In this document: one piece after another, positions 18,672 through 27,769 of the stretch
Layout of the letters: each line of letters begins with the position of its first letter
Numbering within the stretch: the stretch's first letter is position 1
NCBI GenBank assembly: GCA_020073525.1
Contig: JAIQFA010000001.1
Coordinates: 62,001-126,000 of the forward strand
Reading direction: 5' to 3'
DNA length: 64,000 nucleotides
Origin: Terriglobia bacterium
Lineage (GTDB): Bacteria > Acidobacteriota > Terriglobia > Terriglobales > Acidobacteriaceae
Notes under the pieces: model-generated
Told to the model about the DNA's origin: nothing
What the model saw: the letters and a program-made list of their open reading frames with translations, nothing else
The model's database searches: none
Translations under genes and position numbers: made by a program

Positions 18672-20912
18672 ATGGACATGCCCCGTTGTCCCCGCCCAAT
18701 GAGCCTGCTGGTCTTCACTATCCTGATTGCCAGCCTTACACCATCCCTATCTACCGCGCAGTCGGGTTCATCCGACAAAGCTCCATGGATGAATACCAGC
18801 CTTTCGCCTGATGAGCGGGCGGCCATGGTCGTCAAGGAGATGACGCTGGACGAGAAAATCTCCATGCTGCACGGGACCGGAATGGAAGGCCTCAGCCCGA
18901 TCAGTCCTCTCGCCATCTATTCGGACGGCGGCGCGGGTTATGTCGTGGGCGTCCCGCGTCTTGGGATACCCGCAATCCAGATGGCCGACTCAGCCTACGG
19001 TGTCAGGAACAGCGGAGAGAATGGCCGCTACTCCACCGCGTTGCCCAGCGATCTGGGCGCGACGGCAAGCTGGGACCTGGATGCAGCCCACGAATATGGA
19101 GCGCTGATCGCTCGCGAATTGCGCGCGCAAGGTTACAACATGTCGATCGGAGGAGGCGTGGACCTGGCCCGCGAACCGCGCAATGGCCGAACGTTTGAGT
19201 ATATGGGCGAGGATCCCGTCTTGGCTGGGAAGATGATCGCATCGCTGATTCGAGGCGTGCAGGGTGAGCACGTGATGGGCGACATCAAGCACTACGCACT
19301 GAACGATCAAGAAAGCGGACGGAATGCTGTCAACGTCAACATCGACAAGCGGTCAATGCGGGAAAGCGACCTGTTGGCGTTCGAGATTGGAGTGCGCGAC
19401 GGGGATCCGGCCGGCGTGATGTGTTCCTACAACCGTGTGAATGGCGACTACGCGTGTGAAAACAAATACTTGTTGACCGACGTCCTGAAGAAAGACTGGA
19501 ACTTCAAGGGGTTTGTTTTATCGGATTGGCAGGGAACGCATAGCACCGCCAAAGCATCTGCGGCCGGCCTTGATCACGAGGAGCCGGGCGAAATCTTTTT
19601 TGGCGATGCCATGAAGGAAGCGGTGCAGTCGGGCCGAGTGCCAATGGCTGAAGTGGATGATCACGTTCGCAGAATTGTGCGCTCCATGTTTGCCTGCGGT
19701 GTGATCGACGATCCGCCGCTGAAGGGCGTTGTGGATGTGATGGGCGGCTTTGAAATCTCCAGGAAAATCGAGGAGCAGAGCATCGTTCTGCTGAAGAACG
19801 AACGGGCGCAACTTCCGCTGGATGCGTCCAAGATTCACAGTATCGCTGTGATCGGTCCGCACGCCGACGTGGGAATGATCTCGGGAGGCGGATCGGCGCA
19901 GGTAGATCCTCCCGGTGGAAATGCGATCATGCCGCCTGGTAAGGGGCAAACGCATTGGCAGGACCATATCTGGTTCCCCACCTCGCCACTCAAAGCCATT
20001 CGTGCCAAGGCACCCGGCGCCAAGGTCGAGTTCCTATCGGGTGAAGATTCTTCGGCAGCGGCCGCGTTGGCAAAGACTTCCGATGTCGCCATAGTCTTTG
20101 CCTATCAGTGGGAGAGCGAAGGCATGGACCTGCCAAGCCTCTCGCTTCCCGAACATCAGGATGAGTTGATCTCCGCCGTCGCCACTGCAAATCCGCACAC
20201 GATTGTTGTGCTCGAAACCGGTGGTCCTGTGACCATGCCCTGGGTCGATCAGGTGAGCGCCATCGCAGAAGCTTGGTACGCCGGATCACAGGGCCACAAG
20301 GCGGTAGCCAATGTGCTCTTCGGCGACGTCAATCCGAGCGCGAAGCTGCCAATCACATTTCCCAAGAGCGAAGCCGACTTGCCGCATCGCACCATCGTGC
20401 AACCGCCGCGCGAGTCCACCACCAATGGCGAGCCCGATGCCTGGAAGAAGATTGCCTCCGGTTTGCCCGCTTTTCAGACTACTTACGACGAAGGATTGAA
20501 GGTTGGATACAAGTGGTACGATGCCGAGAAAAAGCCAGTCCTGTTTCCTTTCGGATTCGGCTTGTCTTATTCGACCTATGGCTATTCGAATCTGAAAGTG
20601 ACGCCGGGTGGAAAAGTGCGTTTGACTTTCACCGTCACCAACACCGGCAAGCGCGCAGGGGCGGAGATTGCGGAAGTTTATGCGACTTTGCCCGCCACAA
20701 CGGCGGAACCACCAAAACGCCTCGTGGGCTGGAGCAAGATCAAATTGAATCCCGGAGAGAGCAGGGAGGTTGTGGTGGAAATCGACCCGCTTTATCTGTC
20801 GATTTTCAACGTCGACCAAAATGCTTGGCAAGTGGTTCCGGGTGCCTACACATTCCTGGTAGGGGGGAGTTCCCAGAGTTTGCCCCTGAAGCAATCGGTC
20901 AGCATGAAATAG
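18672..20912 (+). CDS. bglX: Secreted glycoside hydrolase family 3 beta-glucosidase
   Basis: 746 aa. A signal peptide (about 1-30) precedes the GH3 N-terminal barrel with MADSAYGVRN, KHYALNDQESGRN and the nucleophile block FVLSDWQGTH (Asp285). A GH3 C-terminal domain (IVFAYQWESEGMDLPSL, EAWYAGSQGHKAVANVLFGD) and a fibronectin type III-like domain (FTVTNTGKRAGAEIAEVY, PKRLVGWSKIKL) follow. Such enzymes release glucose or xylose from oligosaccharides. AGAGGAGAACC precedes the ATG. Two palindromes 80 bp upstream may control it. Exact sugar specificity cannot be read from the sequence; the bglX label is by general resemblance. Confidence 0.9.
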   Translation: MDMPRCPRPMSLLVFTILIASLTPSLSTAQSGSSDKAPWMNTSLSPDERAAMVVKEMTLDEKISMLHGTGMEGLSPISPLAIYSDGGAGYVVGVPRLGIPAIQMADSAYGVRNSGENGRYSTALPSDLGATASWDLDAAHEYGALIARELRAQGYNMSIGGGVDLAREPRNGRTFEYMGEDPVLAGKMIASLIRGVQGEHVMGDIKHYALNDQESGRNAVNVNIDKRSMRESDLLAFEIGVRDGDPAGVMCSYNRVNGDYACENKYLLTDVLKKDWNFKGFVLSDWQGTHSTAKASAAGLDHEEPGEIFFGDAMKEAVQSGRVPMAEVDDHVRRIVRSMFACGVIDDPPLKGVVDVMGGFEISRKIEEQSIVLLKNERAQLPLDASKIHSIAVIGPHADVGMISGGGSAQVDPPGGNAIMPPGKGQTHWQDHIWFPTSPLKAIRAKAPGAKVEFLSGEDSSAAAALAKTSDVAIVFAYQWESEGMDLPSLSLPEHQDELISAVATANPHTIVVLETGGPVTMPWVDQVSAIAEAWYAGSQGHKAVANVLFGDVNPSAKLPITFPKSEADLPHRTIVQPPRESTTNGEPDAWKKIASGLPAFQTTYDEGLKVGYKWYDAEKKPVLFPFGFGLSYSTYGYSNLKVTPGGKVRLTFTVTNTGKRAGAEIAEVYATLPATTAEPPKRLVGWSKIKLNPGESREVVVEIDPLYLSIFNVDQNAWQVVPGAYTFLVGGSSQSLPLKQSVSMK

Positions 20913-21017
20913 CTAACGTCGCGTATTTTTGGCGGGCCTCGGCTCTCGCCTGAACGACTGCGCAAAAAGTGTCGCAGTCGCTTGCGTCCGACCTCAGATT
21001 TCTTCGCGAACGGGAAG

Positions 21018-21040
21018 GGCACGGCTGAAGCCGTGCCGTA
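21018..21040. repeat. GGCACGGCTGAAGCCGTGCC hairpin
   Basis: A 9-bp perfect-arm hairpin (gcacggctgaagccgtgc) of the style found in many intergenic spaces here. It is followed by tgtgggctgtagccccgcc, another repeat fragment. It lies between the convergent GH3 and BON genes. Confidence 0.5.
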
Positions 21041-21144
21041 AAGATGCGATGAATATGTGGGCTGTAGCCCCGCCGGTCTGTTGCTCGCAGCGTGCCTCGG
21101 AAGACGGCGCCAGGTTGCGTATGCCTGAGAGAAAAATGACTCCC

Positions 21145-21175
21145 GAAAAAAATGGGCGCGGCTTGCGCCACGCCC
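21145..21175 (-). terminator. Rho-independent terminator of the BON gene
   Basis: On the minus strand a GGGCGTGGC-GCAA-GCCGCGCCC hairpin (one mismatch) is followed directly by ATTTTTTTC. It lies 19 bp after the stop of the BON-domain gene. Confidence 0.75.
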
Positions 21176-21193
21176 GAGGAGAGAGACTACTGG

Positions 21194-21934
21194 TTAGTTC
21201 ACGACCAGCTTGTTTTCGACGCTGAACGCGCCCGACACGCCATTTGCGCGCATTCCGGCAATGGTCTTGTCCATGGCGCTCTCAACTGTTCCGTAGAGCG
21301 TCACATGTCCCTTATCCACCACGATGCGGATCGGGTCGACAGGGTCGGTTCCATAGCGGCCGAGTTGGGAGTCGTGATAAATCGCGCGGGCGGTGCGTAC
21401 CCGGATCGAATCGTCGAACTGCGAAACCGGCAGTACCGTCACGTCGTTGACCACATCCTTGACGCCAGGCATACGCGCCACCGTGTCGAGCGCCCAGTCC
21501 TTCGGCACATCGTAGTAGGAGTAGCCGCTCAGGGTCGCAACGCCATCCTTCACGTCGACGGTAATGTAGTTGAAGGCGTTGTCGAAGTACCCGACGCGGT
21601 CATAGGCCAGCTTCTTTGCCAGTTTCTGCTGGAGTTGGCTATCGGGCACGTTTTCTCCCGCGACCACGATGTCATTGCGAACACCCGTCACGTTCGCAAG
21701 TTTCTTAACCTTCTTCGCCGCGTCGAGTTTGTCCTGATAAAGTCCGACCGTGCCGGTCAGGGTCACGATGCCATCGTCGACGCTCGAGTTGACGCTTTGC
21801 AGTTGCTTTGCATCACGAATCTTCGCGCTGACCGTCTGCTGAATCTGCTGATCATACCGGCCGGTTGAGGCCATTGCAGTCATACTCAGCAGGACGAGCA
21901 ACGCCAGAGTCACCGCAAATCCTTGCTTCTTCAT
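21194..21934 (-). CDS. Exported protein with three BON domains
   Basis: 246 aa. Signal peptide KKQGFAVTLALLVLLSMTAM, then three BON repeats of about 65-70 residues, each with the pattern V-DG-VTLTG-V and GV-DV---V (SVDDGIVTLTGTVGLYQDKL; VKDGVATLSGYSY; VDKGHVTLYGTVESAMDKTI). BON domains bind phospholipid or envelope surfaces and occur in OsmY-like proteins. The ATG 21934 is preferred since AAGG lies 8 bases upstream; an ATG three codons earlier is possible. It is divergent from the MarR gene, so co-regulation is possible. A role in envelope stress is an inference. Confidence 0.85.
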   Translation of the reverse strand: MKKQGFAVTLALLVLLSMTAMASTGRYDQQIQQTVSAKIRDAKQLQSVNSSVDDGIVTLTGTVGLYQDKLDAAKKVKKLANVTGVRNDIVVAGENVPDSQLQQKLAKKLAYDRVGYFDNAFNYITVDVKDGVATLSGYSYYDVPKDWALDTVARMPGVKDVVNDVTVLPVSQFDDSIRVRTARAIYHDSQLGRYGTDPVDPIRIVVDKGHVTLYGTVESAMDKTIAGMRANGVSGAFSVENKLVVN

Positions 21935-22078
21935 GGTTGCCATCCTTACTGGAATTCCGGTTCCCCACAGTATTAACCGGTTAGTTAAATAGATGCGATC
22001 GGGGACGGGAGAGATGCGTAGGCGGGCTCTTTTTACAAAATATTACAAGGCATTAAGTGGTGCTTTTCAGCCACTTGA

Positions 22079-22106
22079 TTGACAGATATTTGTCATAACG
22101 ACTAAT
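22079..22106 (+). promoter_or_regulatory. Promoter and overlapping operator-like palindrome of the MarR gene
   Basis: A consensus -35 TTGACA (22079-22084) is followed after 16 bp by ACTAAT (22101-22106). A 16-bp imperfect palindrome TGACAGATATTTGTCA (22080-22095) overlaps the -35, as expected for autoregulation by a MarR dimer. The ATG at 22115 follows closely with no clear ribosome binding site, so the transcript may be leaderless or nearly so. Confidence 0.55.
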
Positions 22107-22114
22107 CTCCAATC

Positions 22115-22600
22115 ATGGCCCGTGGTCTGCAAGCCGAGCTCAAACAAACCATCCCTTTCACCAGCCGGGAACAGGAAGCCTTTCTCTCTTTGATGCGCAC
22201 AGCGTCTGCTCTGCAGACGCAGATTGAAGCCTTCCTCAAAGAATTCGGCCTGACGGGGACACAGTACAACGCACTGCGCATCCTGCGCGGCGCTGGTCCG
22301 GAAGGCTTGCCGTGCCGTGAAATCGGCGAACGCATGATCACGCATGATCCCGACATCACGCGGCTCCTCAATCGCCTGGAAGATCGCGGCTTTGTCGAGC
22401 GCACGCGCGACAAACATGACCGCCGCGTGATCTACGGAAAGATCACCGCAACCGGGTTGAAACTTCTCAAGGAAATGGATGGGCCGATCGAAAAGCACAG
22501 CCGCGAAATGCTAAAGCACGTGGGGCAGGAAAAACTGAAGCAGCTGATCGATCTACTGGAGATGGTACGAGCGAAGGGGAACACCGCCGCGCGCGGATAG
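22115..22600 (+). CDS. MarR family transcriptional regulator
   Basis: 161 aa. Winged-helix MarR features: QYNALRILRGAGPEGLPCRE (helices 2-3), GERMITHDPDITRLLNRLED (recognition helix) and the wing GFVERTRDKHDRRVIYGKIT. The C-terminal helix (LKQLIDLLEMVRAKG) is for dimerisation. Members usually repress nearby genes and respond to phenolics or oxidants. It is divergent from the BON-domain gene and is followed by a small broken membrane gene on the opposite strand. No cognate efflux gene is adjacent. Confidence 0.9.
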   Translation: MARGLQAELKQTIPFTSREQEAFLSLMRTASALQTQIEAFLKEFGLTGTQYNALRILRGAGPEGLPCREIGERMITHDPDITRLLNRLEDRGFVERTRDKHDRRVIYGKITATGLKLLKEMDGPIEKHSREMLKHVGQEKLKQLIDLLEMVRAKGNTAARG

Positions 22601-22618
22601 GGCGCGGAACCCTCCCCC

Positions 22619-22798
22619 TCAATGGCGCCAGCCAAGCAGAGTCTGCAATCCCCACCATGCCGCAATGCCAAAGGCAGCGATAAACGCAACCCCGATCACT
22701 CGGCCTGACATGTCGCTCTTGCTCCAGCCCTGGAGCACAGCAATCACTCAAACCACGAAGAGCAGGATTGCGCCCGCTGCAAGACCTTTCATCCACAT
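22619..22798 (-). pseudogene. Small two-TM membrane protein with an in-frame TGA
   Basis: A 59-codon frame starts MWMKGLAAGAILLFVV after GGGGAAG, meets TGA at 22750-22748, and then continues in the same frame VIAVLQGWSKSDMSGRVIG to a membrane segment (VAFIAAFGIAAWWGLQTLL) and stop TGA at 22621. Both sides look like transmembrane helices of one small protein. A Trp codon (TGG) would restore it by one base. Recoding is unlikely, since TGA ends many genes here. It may also be a non-functional remnant or a sequence error. Confidence 0.5.
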
Positions 22799-22904
22799 GG
22801 CATCTTCCCCGATCCGCACAAAAAGGATAGAGCCTGGGACGCGGGTCGCGAAAGTACATGAGTCACACGGGAGAGTGATTGAAGGACGTGGCGCCGCCGT
22901 CGCA

Positions 22905-24269
22905 TCAGTGAGCGCGCTTCGCACTTCTCTTGCGACTGGCCACCTTGCCGGAACGGCTTGCCGACACTTTCTTCGTTGCCGGAAACACCCGAGCGAAAAT
23001 CTTGTCGATGTTTCTTAGTTGTCGCTTCAGATCAAATGCGTGCTCGATCTTCGCGCGCAGCACGCGCCTGCTGATCTCGGGATCGTTCACGATCAGTTCG
23101 TGAAAGTTGAGATCCTCTTTCCACGCGCGCATGGCGTGACCCTGCACCAGGCGATAGGCGTCCTCGCGCGAAATACCGCTCTCAACCAGGTCGAGCAGCA
23201 ACTGTCCGCTGAAGACGAGGCCGTGTGTGCTTTCGAGGTTCGCCCGCATGCGCTCGGGATAGACAAACATGGTCTCGATCAGGTTCGCCGTCTTGTTCAG
23301 CAGGTAGTCGGCGAGGGTCGTCGAATCCGGGATGATGACGCGCTCGGCCGACGAGTGCGAAATATCGCGCTCGTGCCACAGCGCGACGTTCTCGAATCCG
23401 GCCTGCGCATTGGCGCGCACCACGCGCGATAATCCGCTGATCTGTTCGCTGGTCACGGGATTGCGCTTGTGCGGCATCGCCGACGAGCCCTTTTGCTTCT
23501 CGCTGAAATATTCCTCCGCCTCGCGGACTTCGGTGCGCTGCAGGTGGCGGATTTCGGTCGCGATCTTGTCGAGCGTGGACGCGATCGTGGCCAGCGTTGC
23601 CAAGTAGTAGGCATGGCGGTCGCGCTGAATCACCTGCGACGACACGGCCGCAGCTTTCAGTCCCAGGCGCGCGCACATCTGCTCTTCAAGTTCCGGCGTG
23701 AGGTGGGCAAACGTTCCTACCGCTCCTGAGAATTTACCGACTCGAAGATCCTCGGCGGCGGCCCGGAAGCGGGCGATGTTGCGTTGTGTCTCCGAATACC
23801 AGTTCGCGATCTTGAAGCCAAACGTGATGGGTTCGGCGTGGATGCCGTGGGTACGCCCGATCATGGGAGTGTCCTTGAACTCCCAGGCGCGCCGCTCCAA
23901 CACCTCGGCGAGACGCTCCAGGTCACCGGCGATCAGCGACGAGGCTTGCTGGATGAGCAATGCCTGCGCGGTATCGACGACGTCGTTCGAGGTGAGGCCA
24001 TAGTGGAACCAGCGCGCATGCGGGCCCACGATCTCGGCCACAGCCGTGGTGAAAGCAATGACATCGTGTTTGACCTCGGCTTCAATCTGGAAGATGCGTT
24101 CGACATTGAAGTCGGCGCGCGCGCGAATCGCTTTGGCCGCTTCTTTCGGCACGATGCCGGCGGCGGCGAGAGTTTCGGTCGCGGCGACTTCTACGGCCAG
24201 CCAGGTGCGGAACCGGTTTTCGTCGCTCCAGATGCGGGCCATCTCCGGCCGGGTATAGCGTGGGATCAC
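22905..24269 (-). CDS. purB: Adenylosuccinate lyase
   Basis: 454 aa. The fumarase/aspartase signature GSSAMPHKRNPVTSEQ is intact, with RTHGIHAEPITFGFK (catalytic His) and the NDVVDTAQALL block. It removes fumarate from SAICAR and adenylosuccinate in purine synthesis. The GTG at 24269 is the likely start: AGGAGAG lies 6 bases upstream and the protein then begins with the family sequence IPRYTRPEM. Upstream codons read through low-complexity and repeat-derived sequence. The last 25 residues (SRSGKVASRKRSAKRAH at the end) are an unusual Lys/Arg/Ser-rich tail not needed for catalysis. Confidence 0.95.
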   Translation of the reverse strand: MIPRYTRPEMARIWSDENRFRTWLAVEVAATETLAAAGIVPKEAAKAIRARADFNVERIFQIEAEVKHDVIAFTTAVAEIVGPHARWFHYGLTSNDVVDTAQALLIQQASSLIAGDLERLAEVLERRAWEFKDTPMIGRTHGIHAEPITFGFKIANWYSETQRNIARFRAAAEDLRVGKFSGAVGTFAHLTPELEEQMCARLGLKAAAVSSQVIQRDRHAYYLATLATIASTLDKIATEIRHLQRTEVREAEEYFSEKQKGSSAMPHKRNPVTSEQISGLSRVVRANAQAGFENVALWHERDISHSSAERVIIPDSTTLADYLLNKTANLIETMFVYPERMRANLESTHGLVFSGQLLLDLVESGISREDAYRLVQGHAMRAWKEDLNFHELIVNDPEISRRVLRAKIEHAFDLKRQLRNIDKIFARVFPATKKVSASRSGKVASRKRSAKRAH

Positions 24270-24377
24270 GGCGCTCTCTCCTGTAGGGGGAACTGGGGAT
24301 TGTAAATCAGGCGGGGGAGTGCGCGCAGTGAAGCCAGTCGGTGGAGAGCCGGGCGCCTTCGCCCGGCCCTTCACAAC

Positions 24378-25592
24378 CTACTCCACCGTATGCTTTGCCG
24401 TGTACCCTTCGCGCGCGTAGATGACGTACTTCACGTCCTTGCCCTTCTGGTCGCGAATCTTCAGCGGGCCGCCGTCGGGCGCCTGGAGTTCCACTTTCAA
24501 CTTGCGGTACGTACCGTCCTGCTTGCTGTTGGTGGGGTGATACGTGATGTTGTACTGGTTGCGGAGGTCGGCCCCGATCTCATTGAAAATTCCCGGCAAC
24601 TCCCCATCGAACCGGGGAAAGTATGCGCGGCCTCCGGTCAAACTCGCGAACGTCTTCATCTCGTTATCGGCCTGCAAGTAGTCCATGTTGCTGACCGGGA
24701 TTCCCATGCCGTGCGGTGCGGCGCGTCCGTGCGACTCATAATATTCCCGTTCCGCGAAGCCGACGCTGATCGGGTAAATGGTGATGTCTTTCGTGGCTTT
24801 GATTTTCTTGAGGATCTTGTCCAAGGTGAGCTTGCTGAAAGTGTCGACTCCGGTGGTCACCAGAATGATGTACTTTTTGCCTTCGATGCGATCGAGCCGA
24901 TCGATCGTGTCAAACACCGCGTCGAACAGGTTGGTTTCCGCGAAACCGGGCATACGCAGTTGGTTCAGTGCCGCGTAGACGGCACGCTTGTCCTGGGTGA
25001 AATCGGCGAGAATTTGCGGCTTCATGTCGTAGGAAATCACTGCCACCCAGTCATCTTTTCTCAGGGTATTCGCGAACGCATACGAGGCATTCAAGGCGTC
25101 GACCATGAAGTAGTAATTCGTAGAGGCAAACTCCACCAGCAGCACGGCTGTGATCGGCGCATCGCTCCGATTGAAATTTGAAATCTTCTGCGGCGCGCCA
25201 TCTTCCAGAATCCTGAAATTTTCCTGCTTCAGCCCGGGAATGGTCTGGCCGTCCTTGGTGGTCACCAGCACGTCCAGGTTCACGAGCGGCACGTCGACCT
25301 TGATCGAGTAGTCGGGCATGTTCTCGATCTTCTTCGGCTTTTCCGGGGCCGGGGGTGGCGGTTCTTCCTTTTTCTTCGGGATCACATACGGGCCGGTGTC
25401 GTTCTGGGGTCCGCCGGCTTCGGGCGGAGCTTCCTGCTTGTTCGGGTTCGCCGGCGGTTGCTGCGACGTATCTTGAGCCTGCGCCACGAAGGTCGCAGCG
25501 GCCATCCAAAAGGCAACAAACCCCAACAGGACCAAAAGCTTACGGAAGGCTAATAGGGCGCGGTTTTGAGCGCCTAATACACCAGAAATCAT
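24378..25592 (-). CDS. VWFA-related protein of acidobacterial type (TIGR03436-like)
   Basis: 404 aa. Signal peptide (FRKLLVLLGFVAFWMAAATFV), a Pro/Lys/Glu-rich linker (residues about 48-92), an N-terminal beta domain (VPLVNLDVLVTTKDGQTIPG, ENFRILEDGAPQKI), then a von Willebrand A fold. The metal site expected as DxSxS reads LLVEFASTN (151-159), so the usual Asp and second Ser are missing. Later blocks TNLFDAVFDTIDRL and YIILVTTGVDTFSKLT are preserved. The protein is probably periplasmic and binds partners. Start ATG follows GAGGG. Function unknown; the family is strongly expanded in Acidobacteria. Confidence 0.88.
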   Translation of the reverse strand: MISGVLGAQNRALLAFRKLLVLLGFVAFWMAAATFVAQAQDTSQQPPANPNKQEAPPEAGGPQNDTGPYVIPKKKEEPPPPAPEKPKKIENMPDYSIKVDVPLVNLDVLVTTKDGQTIPGLKQENFRILEDGAPQKISNFNRSDAPITAVLLVEFASTNYYFMVDALNASYAFANTLRKDDWVAVISYDMKPQILADFTQDKRAVYAALNQLRMPGFAETNLFDAVFDTIDRLDRIEGKKYIILVTTGVDTFSKLTLDKILKKIKATKDITIYPISVGFAEREYYESHGRAAPHGMGIPVSNMDYLQADNEMKTFASLTGGRAYFPRFDGELPGIFNEIGADLRNQYNITYHPTNSKQDGTYRKLKVELQAPDGGPLKIRDQKGKDVKYVIYAREGYTAKHTVE

Positions 25593-25751
25593 GGGGAACC
25601 CTCGAAAACTCCTGTGCTAGTATAGATGCAAGAACTCTGCGGTTGGGATATTTTGCAGGTCCTAAGAACGCCGCCTCTCCCGGCAACACCTTTGGTAGCA
25701 CGCGGAGTCTTTACAAGCAGCAAGGTCATTTTCTGACCTCCGGGGTAGTTC

Positions 25752-27587
25752 ATGGGTATAGTTCCGCGCTCACTCGCCGTCCTCTTGTGTCTTTCTTCCT
25801 CCGTCTGGGTTACCGCACAAACCGTAACTGCACAAGTTGCCGCAGTCGACAAGCCGGCGCTTGCGGCCATTCTCCCTGCCATCATGCCGCTCGACCAGAT
25901 TCACGAAGGCATGAAAGGCACTGCGCTCACCGTCTTCCAAGGCGTGAAACCAGAATCCATGGACGTGGAAGTTCTGGGCGTGATGCACAACGTGAATGGT
26001 CCCAAGGGCGACATTATCCTAGTCCGTCTGCATGGCGCCAAGCCTGAATATACCGGCGTAGTCGCCGGCATGAGCGGGAGCCCTGTTTATTTCGACGGCA
26101 AGCTTGCGGGCGCGCTTGCCTTCCGCATCGGCGAATTTTCGAAAGAACCAATTGCGGGTGTGACCCCGATTGAGGAGATGTTAGAGATCAACGCGCTCGA
26201 CCATCGCCCGACGCCGGAGCCGATGCGTGCCAATGTTCCTAACCAAAAAGGAACCACGCAAACCGCGAGTCCCGGCGAAAGCCCAGCGCTCCCAGCTCAG
26301 AACTACAGCAACTATCTGAAGCCCATCGAAACGCCTCTCGTGTTCACCGGCTTCTCTGCCGACACACTGCAGCGGTACTCATCGCAATTCGCCGCGGCAG
26401 GCATCGTTCCGGTCATGGGCATTGGTTCGGCAAGCAATCGCAAACAGCCCGAGCCAATCGAGCCGGGATCCGCTGTCAGCGCCGTGCTGGTTCGCGGCGA
26501 TATGGATATTGCCGCTACTTGTACCGTGACCTACGTCGATCCGCAGCACTTGCTGGCTTGCGGACATCCGCTCCTGCAGTTTGGCGAAGTGGATTTGCCG
26601 ATGACCAAGGCGACGGTGCTGGCCACGCTGCCCTCGCCGATGAATGCCTTCAAGATCGTCAACACCACCGAGACCATCGGCGCCTTCGTGCAAGACCGCC
26701 AGAATGGCATCATGGGCGTGCCGGGCCGGGAGTCGAAGATGATTCCGGTGACCGTCGCGCTGCACAGTGGCGCGGCGACCAAGGAATTCCACTACGAAAT
26801 CCTGAACAACGCGCGGCTCAGCCCGCTCGCTATGATGGCGACCGTCTTCAACGCCCTGCATGGCACCAATGAATACGGCGAGGACATCACCTACCGCATG
26901 AATGGCATGCTCAGCGTAAAGGGTTATCCTGGCGTCACGCTGCGCAACATGTTTGCCCCGCTCGACAACGGACAGCCTGCCGCCGCTTTGGCTGCGGCCA
27001 CCATCGGCGAGCGCTTTGGCCGCATCTATACCAATCCTTTCGACGCTCCTGACATTCAGGGCGTGAAGCTCGATTTCGATCTCGTCCGCGAACGCCGCTC
27101 GGCGCGTCTGGAAGCGTCTCGCACCGATGTGACCGAAGCTCGTCCCGGCGAGCAGATTATGGTGGAGACCGTAATCCGTCCGTATCGTGGCGAACGCCTC
27201 GTGCGTCAGATTCCCATTCGGATTCCAACCTCCACTTCAAAGGGAACGCTGCGCATTCTGGTCAGCGACGGAGACACGCTCGACCGCATGCACCGCGGCA
27301 CACCGATGATGAACCGCGGCTTGGGCCTGGCGCCGACGATCGCCTTGCTGAACAAGGAACATGGCAATGATCGTTTGTATGTTTCGCTGCTTGGCTCCGA
27401 TCCTGAAGCCATGGTCGCCGACAAAGTGATGCCGACCCTGCCGCTTTCCATCATGAATGTCATGGACAACATGCGCGGCACGCAGGACATGATCGTGCTC
27501 GGCGAATCGTCGGTCAGCGAAGCGCACACCGATCCGCTCGACTATGTAGTCTCCGGCGCGCAGATGCTGACGATCAACGTCAAGTAG
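25752..27587 (+). CDS. Secreted SpoIVB-type (S55) serine peptidase domain protein
   Basis: 611 aa. Signal peptide (about 1-23) then the S55 peptidase region: IMPLDQIHEGMKGTALTVFQ and the catalytic-serine block GMSGSPVY at residues 106-113 (Ser108). The catalytic-His-like part lies in HLLACGHPLLQFG. In spore formers SpoIVB cleaves SpoIVFA; no sporulation genes are present, and in Acidobacteria this family is exported with unknown substrates. The C-terminal 300 residues are a further beta-rich region with no recognised domain. The gene is separated by a hairpin repeat from the propeller protein downstream on the same strand. Confidence 0.85.
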   Translation: MGIVPRSLAVLLCLSSSVWVTAQTVTAQVAAVDKPALAAILPAIMPLDQIHEGMKGTALTVFQGVKPESMDVEVLGVMHNVNGPKGDIILVRLHGAKPEYTGVVAGMSGSPVYFDGKLAGALAFRIGEFSKEPIAGVTPIEEMLEINALDHRPTPEPMRANVPNQKGTTQTASPGESPALPAQNYSNYLKPIETPLVFTGFSADTLQRYSSQFAAAGIVPVMGIGSASNRKQPEPIEPGSAVSAVLVRGDMDIAATCTVTYVDPQHLLACGHPLLQFGEVDLPMTKATVLATLPSPMNAFKIVNTTETIGAFVQDRQNGIMGVPGRESKMIPVTVALHSGAATKEFHYEILNNARLSPLAMMATVFNALHGTNEYGEDITYRMNGMLSVKGYPGVTLRNMFAPLDNGQPAAALAAATIGERFGRIYTNPFDAPDIQGVKLDFDLVRERRSARLEASRTDVTEARPGEQIMVETVIRPYRGERLVRQIPIRIPTSTSKGTLRILVSDGDTLDRMHRGTPMMNRGLGLAPTIALLNKEHGNDRLYVSLLGSDPEAMVADKVMPTLPLSIMNVMDNMRGTQDMIVLGESSVSEAHTDPLDYVVSGAQMLTINVK

Positions 27588-27634
27588 CTCACGTCGCTCT
27601 TCGCGAACGTGGGGGCTACATTTTTGAAAGCTTG

Positions 27635-27710
27635 TCATCCTGAGCGAAGCGAAGGACCTGTTGTTTCTCCGTGGCGAGGGAAAGCAGGTCCTTCGCTTCG
27701 CTCAGGACGA
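27635..27710. repeat. Long inverted repeat, 22-bp perfect arms (CCTGAGCGAAGCGAAGGACC type)
   Basis: Left arm 27639-27660 and right arm 27685-27706 are perfect reverse complements of 22 bp, extendable to about 26 bp with one mismatch. A 24-bp loop lies between. There is no T tract, so it is not a standard terminator. The sequence is a familiar dispersed repeat in Acidobacteria and some other soil bacteria. It lies between two same-strand genes and could stabilise or end the upstream transcript. Confidence 0.75.
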
Positions 27711-27769
27711 CAATTATAAGATCTTGATGACAGATTGAGATCCTGACTACCACGAACTGAGGGACAATT

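Noticed and set aside
22748-22750. TGA recoding (alternative genetic code or selenocysteine)
   Set aside because: Many genes in the window end in TGA, and no SECIS-like hairpin or selenoprotein family is evident.
23391-23405. T-loop-like string suggesting a tRNA
   Set aside because: Lies inside purB and no acceptor or anticodon stems can be drawn. No tRNA was recognised elsewhere in the window.
27639-27706. Rho-independent terminator
   Set aside because: Long perfect stem but a 24-bp loop and no T tract; a dispersed repeat explains it better.
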